Assembly (NCBI RefSeq): GCF_003931915.1
Contig: NZ_RSAA01000035.1
Coordinates: 62,001 to 126,000 of the forward strand
Length of the DNA: 64,000 nt
From: Saccharopolyspora rhizosphaerae
Lineage (GTDB): Bacteria > Actinomycetota > Actinomycetes > Mycobacteriales > Pseudonocardiaceae
Direction of reading: 5' to 3'
The notes under the pieces are model-generated. The model ran no database searches. It was not told where the DNA came from and saw only the letters and a program-made list of their open reading frames with translations. Of this stretch, positions 47,570 through 56,124 are shown one piece after another (position 1 is the first letter of the stretch; every line of letters begins with the position of its first letter). The position numbers were made by a program, and so were the translations under genes.

Positions 47570-48937
47570 CTAGCTGCCTGCGGGCCGCCAGCCCGCGACT
47601 CCGCCGGGCACCGGGGCGTCCGGGTCGTAGGGGATGCGGGTGAAGATGAAGGTGTTGAGGTTGAGGTGGTTGGGCTTGCCGTCTGCGTCTCGGCCGACGC
47701 GCAGGATCTCTCCCGCGTAGTAGCCGTCCAGGCCCGTCCAGGTCCCGTCGCCGTTGGGGCGGAAACGTGAAGCCCTACCCCGCCGCCCGTGGCCGAGCCG
47801 GAGGTCCAGCAAACCGTCGCTGAGCACCCGCACCACGTGCGGGGACGGGCCCCAGTACCACTCCCCGGTCAGTTCGAGCAGGTCCTTGTCCACGTCCGGA
47901 CGAGGGACCCAGGGTTCCGGAATGCGGGGTTCGTGCTCGGCGAGGGCGTCGAGCAGGTCCGTGCCCAGGGCTCCGGTGACTCCGGCCGTGGTGTTGGCCA
48001 TGAAGATCACCGCTTCGGTTTCGGCCGGGTCGGCCCACACGCTGGCCAGGAACCCTGGCATCGATCCGCTGTGGCCGGCGAGGCGCCGACCGTTGTGCCG
48101 CAGCAGTTGGAAGCCGAGCCCGTATCCGGAGCGCCATTCCGGGCCGTCGTCGACCGAACCGGGCACACGCATCTCCGCCACCGTGTCCGGGTGCAGGACC
48201 TCGCCGGTGTCGCCCATGACGAAGCGCGCCCACCGGACCATGTCGTCGAAGGTGGACCACAGCTGCCCCGCGGGTGCCATCGCGCCGGCGTCCTCGGCGG
48301 GTTCGGGCAGCACCACGTCTGCCCAGGGGTGGACGGCGAAACCGTCCGCGTGCGGGGCGACCGGGCTCAGGGTGGTGCGGCGCATGCCGAGCGGCTGCAG
48401 GATCTCCCTCTCCACCACCTCGTGCCACGCGGCACCGCGGAGCCTGGTGACCAGTTCGCCCAGGATTCCGAAACCCACGTTCGAGTAGTGGAACTGGTGA
48501 CGTGGTGTCGGGCGCAGCGCGCTGTCGTCGACGCTGGCGAGCAGCTCCTCGGCGGTGCCGCCGGGGGTGCGCTCCCACCACTGCCCTGCCGGCTCGGCCG
48601 TCAACCCACTGGACTGGCTGAGGAATTCGCCGATGCTGCGGTTTCCCACGGCCGTTCCTGGCACGTAGTCGTCGAGCTTGTCGGCGAGGTCGAGGCGCCC
48701 TTCATCGCGCAGCCGCATCACGAGCACCCCGATGAACGTCTTCGTGATCGACCCGATCCGGTACTGGGTGTCCGTCGTCGCAGGCGCACCGTTCACCTGC
48801 CCGCGCGAGTCGACCCAGATCGTCTCCCCGTCGCGCACCAGCCCGGCGATGAGGGACGGCACGCGGTTTTCACTCTGCTCCACTGCCAAGCGCCGCAGTA
48901 GGGCGCGCTGGGTGGAGGGCAGCAGACTCGTCACCAT
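47570..48937 (-). CDS. Serine beta-lactamase-fold hydrolase (class C type, 455 aa)
   Basis: Penicillin-binding/beta-lactamase superfamily: Ser63-X-X-Lys66 (SITK), Tyr151 in YSN, and GHSGS as the third motif. No signal peptide, so more likely an esterase or peptidase than a secreted beta-lactamase. The C-terminal 100 residues form an extra beta domain (DUF3471-like: LTGEWYWGPSPHVVRV). Starts at 48937; tandem with a CPBP protease gene. Confidence 0.88.
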   Translation of the reverse strand: MVTSLLPSTQRALLRRLAVEQSENRVPSLIAGLVRDGETIWVDSRGQVNGAPATTDTQYRIGSITKTFIGVLVMRLRDEGRLDLADKLDDYVPGTAVGNRSIGEFLSQSSGLTAEPAGQWWERTPGGTAEELLASVDDSALRPTPRHQFHYSNVGFGILGELVTRLRGAAWHEVVEREILQPLGMRRTTLSPVAPHADGFAVHPWADVVLPEPAEDAGAMAPAGQLWSTFDDMVRWARFVMGDTGEVLHPDTVAEMRVPGSVDDGPEWRSGYGLGFQLLRHNGRRLAGHSGSMPGFLASVWADPAETEAVIFMANTTAGVTGALGTDLLDALAEHEPRIPEPWVPRPDVDKDLLELTGEWYWGPSPHVVRVLSDGLLDLRLGHGRRGRASRFRPNGDGTWTGLDGYYAGEILRVGRDADGKPNHLNLNTFIFTRIPYDPDAPVPGGVAGWRPAGS

Positions 48938-48997
48938 TCCCCCATGCTGTCACGCCAAAGGCCGTGCGCACGGGTCTTTCGCGGAGCGGCCGACCAC

Positions 48998-49022
48998 AGT
49001 GGAAGGAAGGTTCCCATGCACG
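48998..49022 (-). repeat. Interspersed GGGAACCTTCC element, copy 14
   Basis: AGTGGAAGGAAGGTTCCCAT followed by GCAC. Reverse orientation, that is, reading with the minus-strand CPBP gene, whose stop at 49026 it adjoins. Confidence 0.83.
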
Positions 49023-49025
49023 TGC

Positions 49026-49985
49026 TCACTCCTTGCGGCTGCGTCGCTGGACTCCCCTGCTGATGCCCTCCCGGACCTCGGGCAAGCGCACCGGCAGCTT
49101 CCCGAGCATGACGAGGCCGAGGATGAGCAGCACCAGCACGATCCAGCCGCTCCACCCCAGAAGGCCGACGTGGGCGTTGTCCACGGGGTGTCCGGCTTGG
49201 CTGAAGATCAGCGCCATGCCGCCCGCGGAGTTGAGGAAGCCGTGGGCTATCACCGCGGGCCACACGCTGTCGGAGGCCAAGCGCAGCCAGCTGAGCAGCG
49301 TGCCCGCGAGCACGCAGAAGGAACCCATCATCAGGAACGACACCACCACCGGCACGGTCGGGTAGTTGTAGCCGAGCAGCAGGATCGGGGCGTGCCACAG
49401 CCCCCAGAGCACGCCGGTGGTGACGAACGCGCCGGGCTGACCGAGGGGCAGCAGCGCCTTCACCAGGTAACCGCGCCAGCCGAGTTCCTCGCCGAGTGCC
49501 GGGAGCGCGTGCACCCAGCCGAACAGCAAGACCTGGCCGAGGTGGCTGAGCGCGAGCGTGGTCGGCGCTGTCCGGTTCTGCTCCCCGACGACGGTGGGCG
49601 TGGTTTGTTCCACGAGCCCGGAGAATCCGGTCCAGTCAGCTTCGTAGCTGCCGAGCAGGTATCCGACGAGCAGCGCCACCAGCATCGCCAAGAGCGGTCC
49701 CACGCATCCCAGGAGGGCATAGCGCCACCACTTCCTGATGCCGCCGGGGTTGGTGAGCCCCACGTCCCGCAGCGGGGTTCGGCTCGGGCTGATCCACTTG
49801 GTGACCACGAGCGCGGCCACTGCGGGTGTGAACATCATGAGGGTGAGGGCCACCGGTGCCCAGGTCCACAGCAGTCCCTCACCGGTGAGCCACAGCGGTG
49901 TGCTCAGCAGCCACGCGGGCAGGTAGGCGAGAACGACGAACCAGACGCTGCCACGAACATCCACTCGATCACGTTCGGAGACCAC
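49026..49985 (-). CDS. CPBP-family intramembrane metalloprotease (319 aa)
   Basis: About eight hydrophobic helices. CPBP motifs: Glu166-Glu167-X3-Arg171 in GEELGWRGYL, His198 in GLWHAP, and AHGFLNS near residue 255. Members cleave proteins in the membrane, some protecting bacteriocin producers (Abi). Substrate unknown. It lies downstream of a repeat-built hairpin that ends the PBP gene. Confidence 0.88.
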   Translation of the reverse strand: MVSERDRVDVRGSVWFVVLAYLPAWLLSTPLWLTGEGLLWTWAPVALTLMMFTPAVAALVVTKWISPSRTPLRDVGLTNPGGIRKWWRYALLGCVGPLLAMLVALLVGYLLGSYEADWTGFSGLVEQTTPTVVGEQNRTAPTTLALSHLGQVLLFGWVHALPALGEELGWRGYLVKALLPLGQPGAFVTTGVLWGLWHAPILLLGYNYPTVPVVVSFLMMGSFCVLAGTLLSWLRLASDSVWPAVIAHGFLNSAGGMALIFSQAGHPVDNAHVGLLGWSGWIVLVLLILGLVMLGKLPVRLPEVREGISRGVQRRSRKE

Positions 49986-50041
49986 GAAGGCATTCTGCCA
50001 ACGCTTCCTGAGCCGTCGCTGAGCACAGGTACGCCACGAGA

Positions 50042-50084
50042 AAGGGGGCCTTCCTGCCGTTCTGAGTGGCAGGAAGGCCCCCTT
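50042..50084 (-). terminator. Perfect repeat-derived hairpin after the PBP gene
   Basis: 17-bp perfect stem AAGGGGGCCTTCCTGCC (50042-50058 with 50068-50084), 9-base loop, 9 bases past the PBP stop. Its arms are the interspersed element with GGGGGCC in place of GGGAACC, kept complementary on both sides, which implies selection for pairing. Confidence 0.85.
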
Positions 50085-50093
50085 GCTCGCATG

Positions 50094-52232
50094 TTACGGC
50101 GCTGCGGCCGGCGGACCCGCGGGCGGCGGCGGTGTGCCCGGAAGCTGCACGACCGGCATCCCTTCGTGAATCTTGGTCATCGCGTCGAACCAGGTGCGGG
50201 CCGGCACCTTGCCGCCGTAGATGTTGCCGCGGCTCCCGCAGAGGAACGGCGGGGCGTCACCGCCGCCGTCGCAGATGCCCTGCGGACGCTTGCCGTCGGA
50301 GTAGGTCAGCACCGCGCCCGCCATCTGCGGGGTGGCCGCCAGGAAGGCCGCGGACTTGTGCTCCTGCGTGGTGCCGGTCTTGCCGATCATCGGACGTGCC
50401 CACTTGACGGCCTGCGCCGCTGCGCGGGAGGTTCCCTCGGTGTCGTCCTTGCTCAGGCCCTGGGCGAGGGCGGTGGCAACAGCGGGTGCGACCGCCTGCT
50501 CACACGCCGGCTCGTTGAGCTGGACCGGGTTGCCGTTGCGGTCCCTGACCTCCTCGATCGGGGTCGGCGGGCAGTAGACGCCCTCGCTCATGAGCGTTGC
50601 GGCGACGTTGGACAGCTCCAGCACGCTGGTCGGGGTGAAGCCGAGCGTGAAGGACCCGTTGTTGCTGCGCTTGATCGCGTCCCCGAGCGCGGGGCCGTTG
50701 GACCCGTCCTTCTTGAGGGTCGAACCCTGCGCGTTGACGCCGTTGATGCTCTTGCGCATCCCGAGCTTGGCGGCCATGTCGACGGCGTTGTTCAGGCCCG
50801 CTCGCTCCAGCAGCGCCACGAAGCCGGTGTTCGGCGAGGTCGCCAGCGCGCTCTGCAAGGTGCGGGGCCCGGGCCTGACTCCGTCGGCGTTGTGCACGGT
50901 GTAGGGGGCGAGACCGTTCTTGTAGATGCGGGAGGTGTAGCTGGCCGGGACGTCGATCGTGTCGTAGATGCTCATGCCGCGTTCGATCGCAGCCCCCGCG
51001 GTGAAGATCTTGTAGATCGAGCCCGCGCCGAAGGGCTGCACCCGGCTGACGATGTCGTAGGCCGTCTGCCCCTTGCTCGGGTCGTTGCCGAAGTCGCGGT
51101 TGGCGACCAGAGCACGCACCTTGTGCTTGTCCTTGCCCGGTTCGACGACCGACATCGCGTTGGCGATGCCTTCGGTCTGCGTCGGGACCTGCTTCTGCGC
51201 GGCCTGCTTGGCCGCGTCGGACGCGGTGCGGTCCAGGGTGGTGCGGATCGTGTAACCACCGACCTTGAGCTGGTCGGTGTCGATCCCGAAGCGCTCGAGG
51301 TAGTCGCGCACGTAGGTGCAGAAGAAGCCGTCGGTGGTGCCGTCACCGATGCCGACGCAGCCGTTCGGCGGACGCCCCAGCGGGGAAAGCACGCCCAGCG
51401 GCTCCTGCTTCGCGATCTCGGCGTCTTCCTCGGTGATGCGGATGTCGTTGTGCGGGTCGGCCATCAGGTCGATGACCAGGTTGCGTCGCGCCAGCGCGTC
51501 CTGGGGGTTGCTGTTGGGGTTCAGCGATCCCGGCTGGTTGACCACCGCGGCCAGCAGGGCGGACTGGGCGATCGTGAGCTTGTCTGGCGTGGTGCCGAAG
51601 TAGGTCTGTGCGGCCGCGCCGACGCCGAAGGTCTGGTTGCCGAAGGGCACCACGTTGAGGTAGCCGGTGAGGATCTCTTCCTTGGACATGGTGCGCTCGA
51701 GCTCGACCGCGATCTTGGCTTCGCGGAGCTTCCGCGCGACCGTGGTTTCCTTGGCCTGCTCGGCTTCGAGCTCGTTGGTCGCCGACACGTGCACGAGGTA
51801 GTTCTTCACGTACTGCTGGGTGATCGTCGAGGCGCCCTGGGCGGTCTCGCCGCTGCTGACGTTGGTGGCCAGCGCCCGCATCGTGCCGTGCCAGTCGACA
51901 CCGCCGTGGTGCCAGTAACGCTTGTCCTCGACCGCGGTGATGGCGGCCTTCATCGTGTCGGCGACCTGCTCGGGCTTGGTCTCGACCCGGTAGTCCTTGA
52001 AGAAGTAGGCGATGGGCTTGCCGTTGCGGTCGGTCACGGTCGACACCTGCGGCATGTCGCGCTCGGCGAGCGAGGTCGACATCTTCGACATGGCATGGGT
52101 GGTCTGGTTGACCATCGCCCCTGCGCCGGTCGCAACGGGCAGCAGCAAAGCCGCCACGAGTACGCCGGCAAGGACGCACAGTCCGAACATCTTCAACAGC
52201 ACGCCGCTGCGCACGCCAGCCCCTATCACCAA
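50094..52232 (-). CDS. Class A penicillin-binding protein (712 aa)
   Basis: Bifunctional peptidoglycan glycosyltransferase/transpeptidase. Short cytoplasmic tail, membrane anchor (about 12-36), GT51 domain with catalytic Glu102 in EDKRYWHHGG, transpeptidase with Ser405-X-X-Lys408 (GSIYK), SPN (466-468) and KTG (618-620), and a Pro-rich C-terminus. It resembles actinobacterial PonA/PBP1-type enzymes. The start may be TTG at 52232 or GTG at 52229; no clear ribosome site. Confidence 0.94.
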   Translation of the reverse strand: MVIGAGVRSGVLLKMFGLCVLAGVLVAALLLPVATGAGAMVNQTTHAMSKMSTSLAERDMPQVSTVTDRNGKPIAYFFKDYRVETKPEQVADTMKAAITAVEDKRYWHHGGVDWHGTMRALATNVSSGETAQGASTITQQYVKNYLVHVSATNELEAEQAKETTVARKLREAKIAVELERTMSKEEILTGYLNVVPFGNQTFGVGAAAQTYFGTTPDKLTIAQSALLAAVVNQPGSLNPNSNPQDALARRNLVIDLMADPHNDIRITEEDAEIAKQEPLGVLSPLGRPPNGCVGIGDGTTDGFFCTYVRDYLERFGIDTDQLKVGGYTIRTTLDRTASDAAKQAAQKQVPTQTEGIANAMSVVEPGKDKHKVRALVANRDFGNDPSKGQTAYDIVSRVQPFGAGSIYKIFTAGAAIERGMSIYDTIDVPASYTSRIYKNGLAPYTVHNADGVRPGPRTLQSALATSPNTGFVALLERAGLNNAVDMAAKLGMRKSINGVNAQGSTLKKDGSNGPALGDAIKRSNNGSFTLGFTPTSVLELSNVAATLMSEGVYCPPTPIEEVRDRNGNPVQLNEPACEQAVAPAVATALAQGLSKDDTEGTSRAAAQAVKWARPMIGKTGTTQEHKSAAFLAATPQMAGAVLTYSDGKRPQGICDGGGDAPPFLCGSRGNIYGGKVPARTWFDAMTKIHEGMPVVQLPGTPPPPAGPPAAAP

Positions 52233-52473
52233 AGTGTCCGCAAGATCCGGCCCACCGACCGCGGAACGCGGTGCCTACCCACGCCCCCGCTCACCGATCC
52301 CACCAGTCGGAAAGAAGCCGCTGGCTTCCACTGAGCGGAAGCAAGCGGCAATGGGTTTCGCTTTGCCGTCAGCCAGTTCGTTGATATCACACCGAGGCGT
52401 TCGTCCCGCGTGCTGGCGAACAACTGCATTCGACTTGAGACCGACACGGGGGAGGCCGAGATCACTACACTTC

Positions 52474-52496
52474 GTGACAGGAAGGTTCCCTTGCTC
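52474..52496 (-). repeat. Interspersed GGGAACCTTCC element, copy 15
   Basis: GTGACAGGAAGGTTCCCTTG followed by CTC. It sits immediately before the ribosome site (GGAGG) of the next gene, an unusual 5' position. Confidence 0.85.
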
Positions 52497-52507
52497 GCGG
52501 AGGACTC

Positions 52508-52885
52508 ATGACCGACCCGTTCCTCGATTCGTTGGCCACGGCACTGGGCGGGCAGGCCGCCACCGCCCTCGGAGCCACCGGGACGATGGCGCTGGCCAAG
52601 GTGCGCGATCTGCTCCGCCGGAGGTCGCAGCAGGACCCGGAGACACAGGTGGCGTTGGAGGCCGCCGAGCGCGACGACGCGGGGCCTGCTCAGATCACCG
52701 CGTTGGCCGAGCGCTTGGACGAGGCGTGCGCGCAGGACGCGGAGTTCGCAGACCAGTTGCGCCAGGAAGGCGCTGCAGTGCACGCCGAGATCACGGCCTC
52801 GGACAACGTGGTCAACATCAACAAGGGAACGGTCACCAAGCTGGTGCAAACCCGCGAGATCAACGGCGGGATCACCTTCAACTAG
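52508..52885 (+). CDS. Small helical protein with C-terminal amyloid-signalling-like motif (125 aa)
   Basis: No assigned function. Residues 1-95 are helical: an amphipathic, Gly/Ala-rich first segment (ALGGQAATALGATGTMALAK, 11-31) that could insert in a membrane, then charged helices. Residues 99-124 form a beta-prone tail containing GTVTKLVQTREINGGITF, which fits the V-Q-x-x-x-I-x-G-G-(I/V) pattern of bacterial amyloid signalling sequences (BASS) that pair NLR-type receptors with Bell-domain death effectors. GGAGG lies 5 bases before the ATG. Its stop shares CTAG with the convergent gene. Assignment is inference. Confidence 0.75.
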   Translation: MTDPFLDSLATALGGQAATALGATGTMALAKVRDLLRRRSQQDPETQVALEAAERDDAGPAQITALAERLDEACAQDAEFADQLRQEGAAVHAEITASDNVVNINKGTVTKLVQTREINGGITFN

Positions 52886-53304
52886 CGGGTGGTGTCCGAT
52901 TCGTTGAGGCCGGCGAGGTAGCGGTTGTACTCGGCGAGCTCGGGGTCCTCATCCTCATCGACCGGCGGCGCCGGGGGCGGCACCAGCGGCCGTGTTCGGC
53001 GGCGTTGCGATTCCTCCGCCTCCGGGGCGGGCTGTTCTTCCTCGGGAGCAGCCTCGGGAGTGGCTTCCTGGCTGTCCTCGCCTCTCTGCTGCGCGAGGTC
53101 CATGCGCATCAGCTTGATCCAGAGGAAGATCGTGAAGGCGCCGAAGAGGGGCCACTGCAGCGCGTAGCCGAGGTTCTGGAAGCTCCCACCCGCATCGTGC
53201 GCGCGATCCCACTGCCACACGGCCAGGTAGCCGGTGGCGAGGGTGGCCACGATGAACAGCACATGCAGAAGCAGCCATCGCGGGGTCATGAGGCTGCGCA
53301 ACAC
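52882..53304 (-). CDS. Two-helix membrane protein with acidic Pro-rich tail (140 aa)
   Basis: MTPRWLLLHVLFIVATLATG and WPLFGAFTIFLWIKLM form two helices (about 7-30 and 50-68); residues 70-140 are cytoplasmic and rich in E, P, R. A conserved actinobacterial family of unknown function, recognised only by its overall pattern. Convergent with the 125-residue protein: both stop codons lie in one palindromic CTAG. Confidence 0.75.
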   Translation of the reverse strand: MLRSLMTPRWLLLHVLFIVATLATGYLAVWQWDRAHDAGGSFQNLGYALQWPLFGAFTIFLWIKLMRMDLAQQRGEDSQEATPEAAPEEEQPAPEAEESQRRRTRPLVPPPAPPVDEDEDPELAEYNRYLAGLNESDTTR

Positions 53305-53446
53305 GCGTCCGATTCTAGGTGCTCGCCGCCGGTGGTAGCGGCCTGGCTCCTGCCGCCCCGCTCAGCGGCCACGGTCGGTGACCTCGCTCCGCGCGTGACG
53401 GCGGGGGACGCCTGTGGCCAAGCGCACAGGCGTCTCACGAGCGCGC

Positions 53447-53475
53447 GATGACAGGAAGGTTCCCTTCCTTCTCAC
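53447..53475 (-). repeat. Interspersed GGGAACCTTCC element, copy 16
   Basis: GATGACAGGAAGGTTCCCTT followed by CCTTCTCAC. Reading on minus it begins at the TGA stop of the MFS gene (53472-53474). Confidence 0.83.
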
Positions 53476-54605
53476 CCCCACCTGCGGATGGCGAGGGCGC
53501 GGCAGGCGATCAGCACAGCGCCTGCGACCGCGAAGGTCACGGGGTAGCCGGAGGCGGCGATGAGGACGCCGAAGCCGATGGCGCCGAGTCCGTGACCGCC
53601 GTCGTAGGCGATGTTCCACGCGGTGCTGGCGGTGGCCGAGTCGACCCGCTCGAGCATGAGGATCAAGGTCGTGTTCTGCATGGCCCCGAAACCCGCACCG
53701 AACACTCCCGCACCGAGCAGCGCGACGGGGTCGGCCAACCACGCGGCCAGCGCGATCAGCAGCACACCGAAGCCGCCGAGCAGGACCGAGGGGGCGAGGA
53801 CCCTCCGCTGGCCGAAGCGGTCCCCCAGGTGGCCCGCAAGCCAGCGCCCGAGCATCGTCATCCCGGCGAAGATCAGGAGCGCGGCAGGCGCGATCGAAGG
53901 GTCGACGGCCAGCGGCAGGAAGGCCGTCAGGCCTCCGGCCGCTGCCGTGTTGGCGGTCATGATCGTCCAGGACGGCAGCAGGCTGGCGGTCTTGGCCGGT
54001 GCCGCGCGTTCCTGCTCCCGGATGCGCACCCGTTCGATGCCGATCACGCTCAACGCGGCCACGACGGGCACCACGCCGGAAGCCCAGAACAGCGGCTCGA
54101 ACCCGATCCGGCTGCTCAACCACACCCCGGCCGGGAGGAGCGCGACGTTGGGCAGACCGATGGCCAGGCCGTAGTAACCGGCGGCGCGGCCGCGCTGCGC
54201 GACGGGCACGAGTTCGGCGGTCAGCGCTGATCCGGTGACGGTCAGGAGCCCGAAACCGATCCCGCGCAGAGCCGACACTCCGAGCAGCACCCACAGGTCG
54301 CTGGACAGCGCGAACAGCGGTGTGGGCGCTCCGATCACCGCGGTTCCGAGCGCGAAGAGCGCGCGGCAGTCGACACGGGCGAGCAACCACGGCATCACCA
54401 GCTGGGTGAGCACGGTGACGAGCATGAACACCGCGTTCGTCGCCCCGGCGGCGACTTCTCCCGCGCCTCCGGCGACCGCCCACAGCGGAACGACGGGAAG
54501 CAGCAGCGCGTATCCGGAGAACCCGCCGATCGTCGCGATCAGGAGGAAGCGGAACGATCGTTGTCGCAGCGGTGTGGGAGAACCGGCGGAGGCGGGGTTG
54601 CGCAC
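53472..54605 (-). CDS. MFS transporter (377 aa)
   Basis: Twelve hydrophobic helices; the loop motif GHLGDRFGQRR (about residues 235-245) is the MFS signature between helices in the second half. Substrate not predictable; probably drug or small-molecule efflux. The GTG at 54605 was chosen because longer frames run to 54755 over the promoter of the divergent carboxypeptidase gene. Confidence 0.85.
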   Translation of the reverse strand: MRNPASAGSPTPLRQRSFRFLLIATIGGFSGYALLLPVVPLWAVAGGAGEVAAGATNAVFMLVTVLTQLVMPWLLARVDCRALFALGTAVIGAPTPLFALSSDLWVLLGVSALRGIGFGLLTVTGSALTAELVPVAQRGRAAGYYGLAIGLPNVALLPAGVWLSSRIGFEPLFWASGVVPVVAALSVIGIERVRIREQERAAPAKTASLLPSWTIMTANTAAAGGLTAFLPLAVDPSIAPAALLIFAGMTMLGRWLAGHLGDRFGQRRVLAPSVLLGGFGVLLIALAAWLADPVALLGAGVFGAGFGAMQNTTLILMLERVDSATASTAWNIAYDGGHGLGAIGFGVLIAASGYPVTFAVAGAVLIACRALAIRRWG

Positions 54606-54749
54606 CTGCTCTTGATAGGCCGGGAACCCCTCCGATGTCCATTCGGGTTCGAATACTCGAATTCCCGGGTTGTCCACTCTTGGCCGATTGTGCGTTTCGT
54701 GTCGATCGACTTGTCTGAGCCCGTTTCGGCTCACCTCAAGGAGTTCGCA

Positions 54750-55994
54750 ATGCACCGATTACGAGCACTGGCGTTGGCGGGTGTCGTCGCGGGGGCCGCC
54801 CTCGTCCCGGCGACCGCTGCAGCGCCGCGGACCATGGCCGCTCCTCCGCCGTGCAGCGAGGAACCTCGCGAGAACCCGATCAGCGAGTTCACGAGTTACG
54901 ACGAGCTGCTGGTGGAACTCGACCGCGTTGAACGGGTCAGCACTGGACGAGTGTCGGTCGAGGAAGTGGGCAGCTCCAACCGGGGACGGGGCATGATGCT
55001 CGCCCGGGTCGGCACGGGCCCCAAGGTCGTGTTCATCACCGCGGAGATCCACGGCAACGAGAAGACCGGCCCTGACGCCCTGCTCGACGTCCTCGACTAC
55101 CTGGGCACGTCGGATTCCAGCGCGGCGCAGCAGATCCGCGAGCGGCTCACGGTGGTCGCGATGCCGAAGATCAACCCGGACGGGGCGTCGCTCGACCGGC
55201 GCGGCAACGACCTGACGTGGCAGGAGGTGCAGTCCCGGTTCCCGCAGCTAGCCGCCTCCCCGCCGCCGTGGAACTACATCACCGACCAGCGGCAGGGTGA
55301 CGACTACTCGCAGCGACCCGGTTTCGACGTCAACCGCGACTACCACCCGAACCTGGAGTACCAGCCGCAACCGCAGGACTTCCCTGGTAGCAGCGATCAG
55401 CCTGGGTGGTTCCTCAGCCCGGAGACGCAGACGGTGCGGGACGTCTACAAGGGCCTGCAGGCCGAGTTCGGCACGGTCGACACCTACGTCGACCTGCACC
55501 ACCAGGGTGCTTGCTACACCGTTCCGGGAACCGACGAGTTCGTGACCATGAGCCTGTCCGGCAAGTTCGTCGCGGACCCCTCCACTCCGGAAGGCTCCGC
55601 GTTCGCCGACTTCGCCGACACCTACCGGCCGGAGTACTCGAAGCAGCTCAACGTGGCCGCCTACAACGCGTTGCAGGCCGCGGCTGAGAAGAACCCGGCC
55701 TTCGGCAACATCACGCTGTACCCGCAGGACATCAACCTGCCGGGAACCGGGCTGGGCGCGTTCCAGCTCAACGGCAGCGGCGCTGTGCTGTTCGAGGTTC
55801 GCGGTCAGACGCAGACGCTGGGCGAGCAGCACAGGGAGATGCTGACCAAGACCGTGCACATCGGGCTGGGCGGCATCCTGTCGTCGGTCGCCAGCGGAGA
55901 GGTGGAGCAGCTCGACCCGGCCTCCTACGACAAGATCCCGCCGACCGACCGCGGTCAGCGAACGCTGGGTCGGACCACCGACATCGAGGACTGA
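54750..55994 (+). CDS. Secreted M14-family zinc carboxypeptidase (414 aa)
   Basis: Signal peptide (1-25, cleavage after ATAA). Zinc ligands His101 and Glu104 (HGNE) and His250 (DLHHQG); substrate Arg196 in DVNRDYHPN; catalytic Glu349 in VLFEVRGQ. All active-site residues are present. AAGGAG lies 6 bases before the ATG at 54750. Cell-surface or extracellular peptide trimming. Confidence 0.92.
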   Translation: MHRLRALALAGVVAGAALVPATAAAPRTMAAPPPCSEEPRENPISEFTSYDELLVELDRVERVSTGRVSVEEVGSSNRGRGMMLARVGTGPKVVFITAEIHGNEKTGPDALLDVLDYLGTSDSSAAQQIRERLTVVAMPKINPDGASLDRRGNDLTWQEVQSRFPQLAASPPPWNYITDQRQGDDYSQRPGFDVNRDYHPNLEYQPQPQDFPGSSDQPGWFLSPETQTVRDVYKGLQAEFGTVDTYVDLHHQGACYTVPGTDEFVTMSLSGKFVADPSTPEGSAFADFADTYRPEYSKQLNVAAYNALQAAAEKNPAFGNITLYPQDINLPGTGLGAFQLNGSGAVLFEVRGQTQTLGEQHREMLTKTVHIGLGGILSSVASGEVEQLDPASYDKIPPTDRGQRTLGRTTDIED

Positions 55995-56016
55995 CCCACT
56001 GCGCGGCCGCGGGCCG

Positions 56017-56039
56017 GTGACTGGAAGGTTCCCATGCTC
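56017..56039 (-). repeat. Interspersed GGGAACCTTCC element, copy 17
   Basis: GTGACTGGAAGGTTCCCATG followed by CTC. 22 bases after the carboxypeptidase stop, opposite orientation to that gene; a fainter plus-oriented relic (GAGCAGGGGAAGCCTC) follows at 56059. Confidence 0.82.
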
Positions 56040-56086
56040 GGCTCGACCACGAGCGGTCGAGCAGGGGAAGCCTCAGGTGAGGAAGG

Positions 56087-56124
56087 GCCGTTGTCGTCCC
56101 GCGCGTTGGCGGGACGACAACGGC
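56087..56124. terminator. Bidirectional hairpin between convergent genes
   Basis: 16-bp perfect stem GCCGTTGTCGTCCCGC (56087-56102 with 56109-56124), 6-base loop, abutting the stop of the minus-strand gene at 56125. No U-tract. Likely the end of both transcripts. Confidence 0.8.

Noticed and set aside
48678-52334. Very long open frame (over 1200 codons) on the plus strand
   Set aside because: It is antisense to three well-supported genes (serine hydrolase, CPBP protease, PBP). Long antisense frames are normal at this GC content, and its product is low-complexity His/Arg/Gly-rich sequence.
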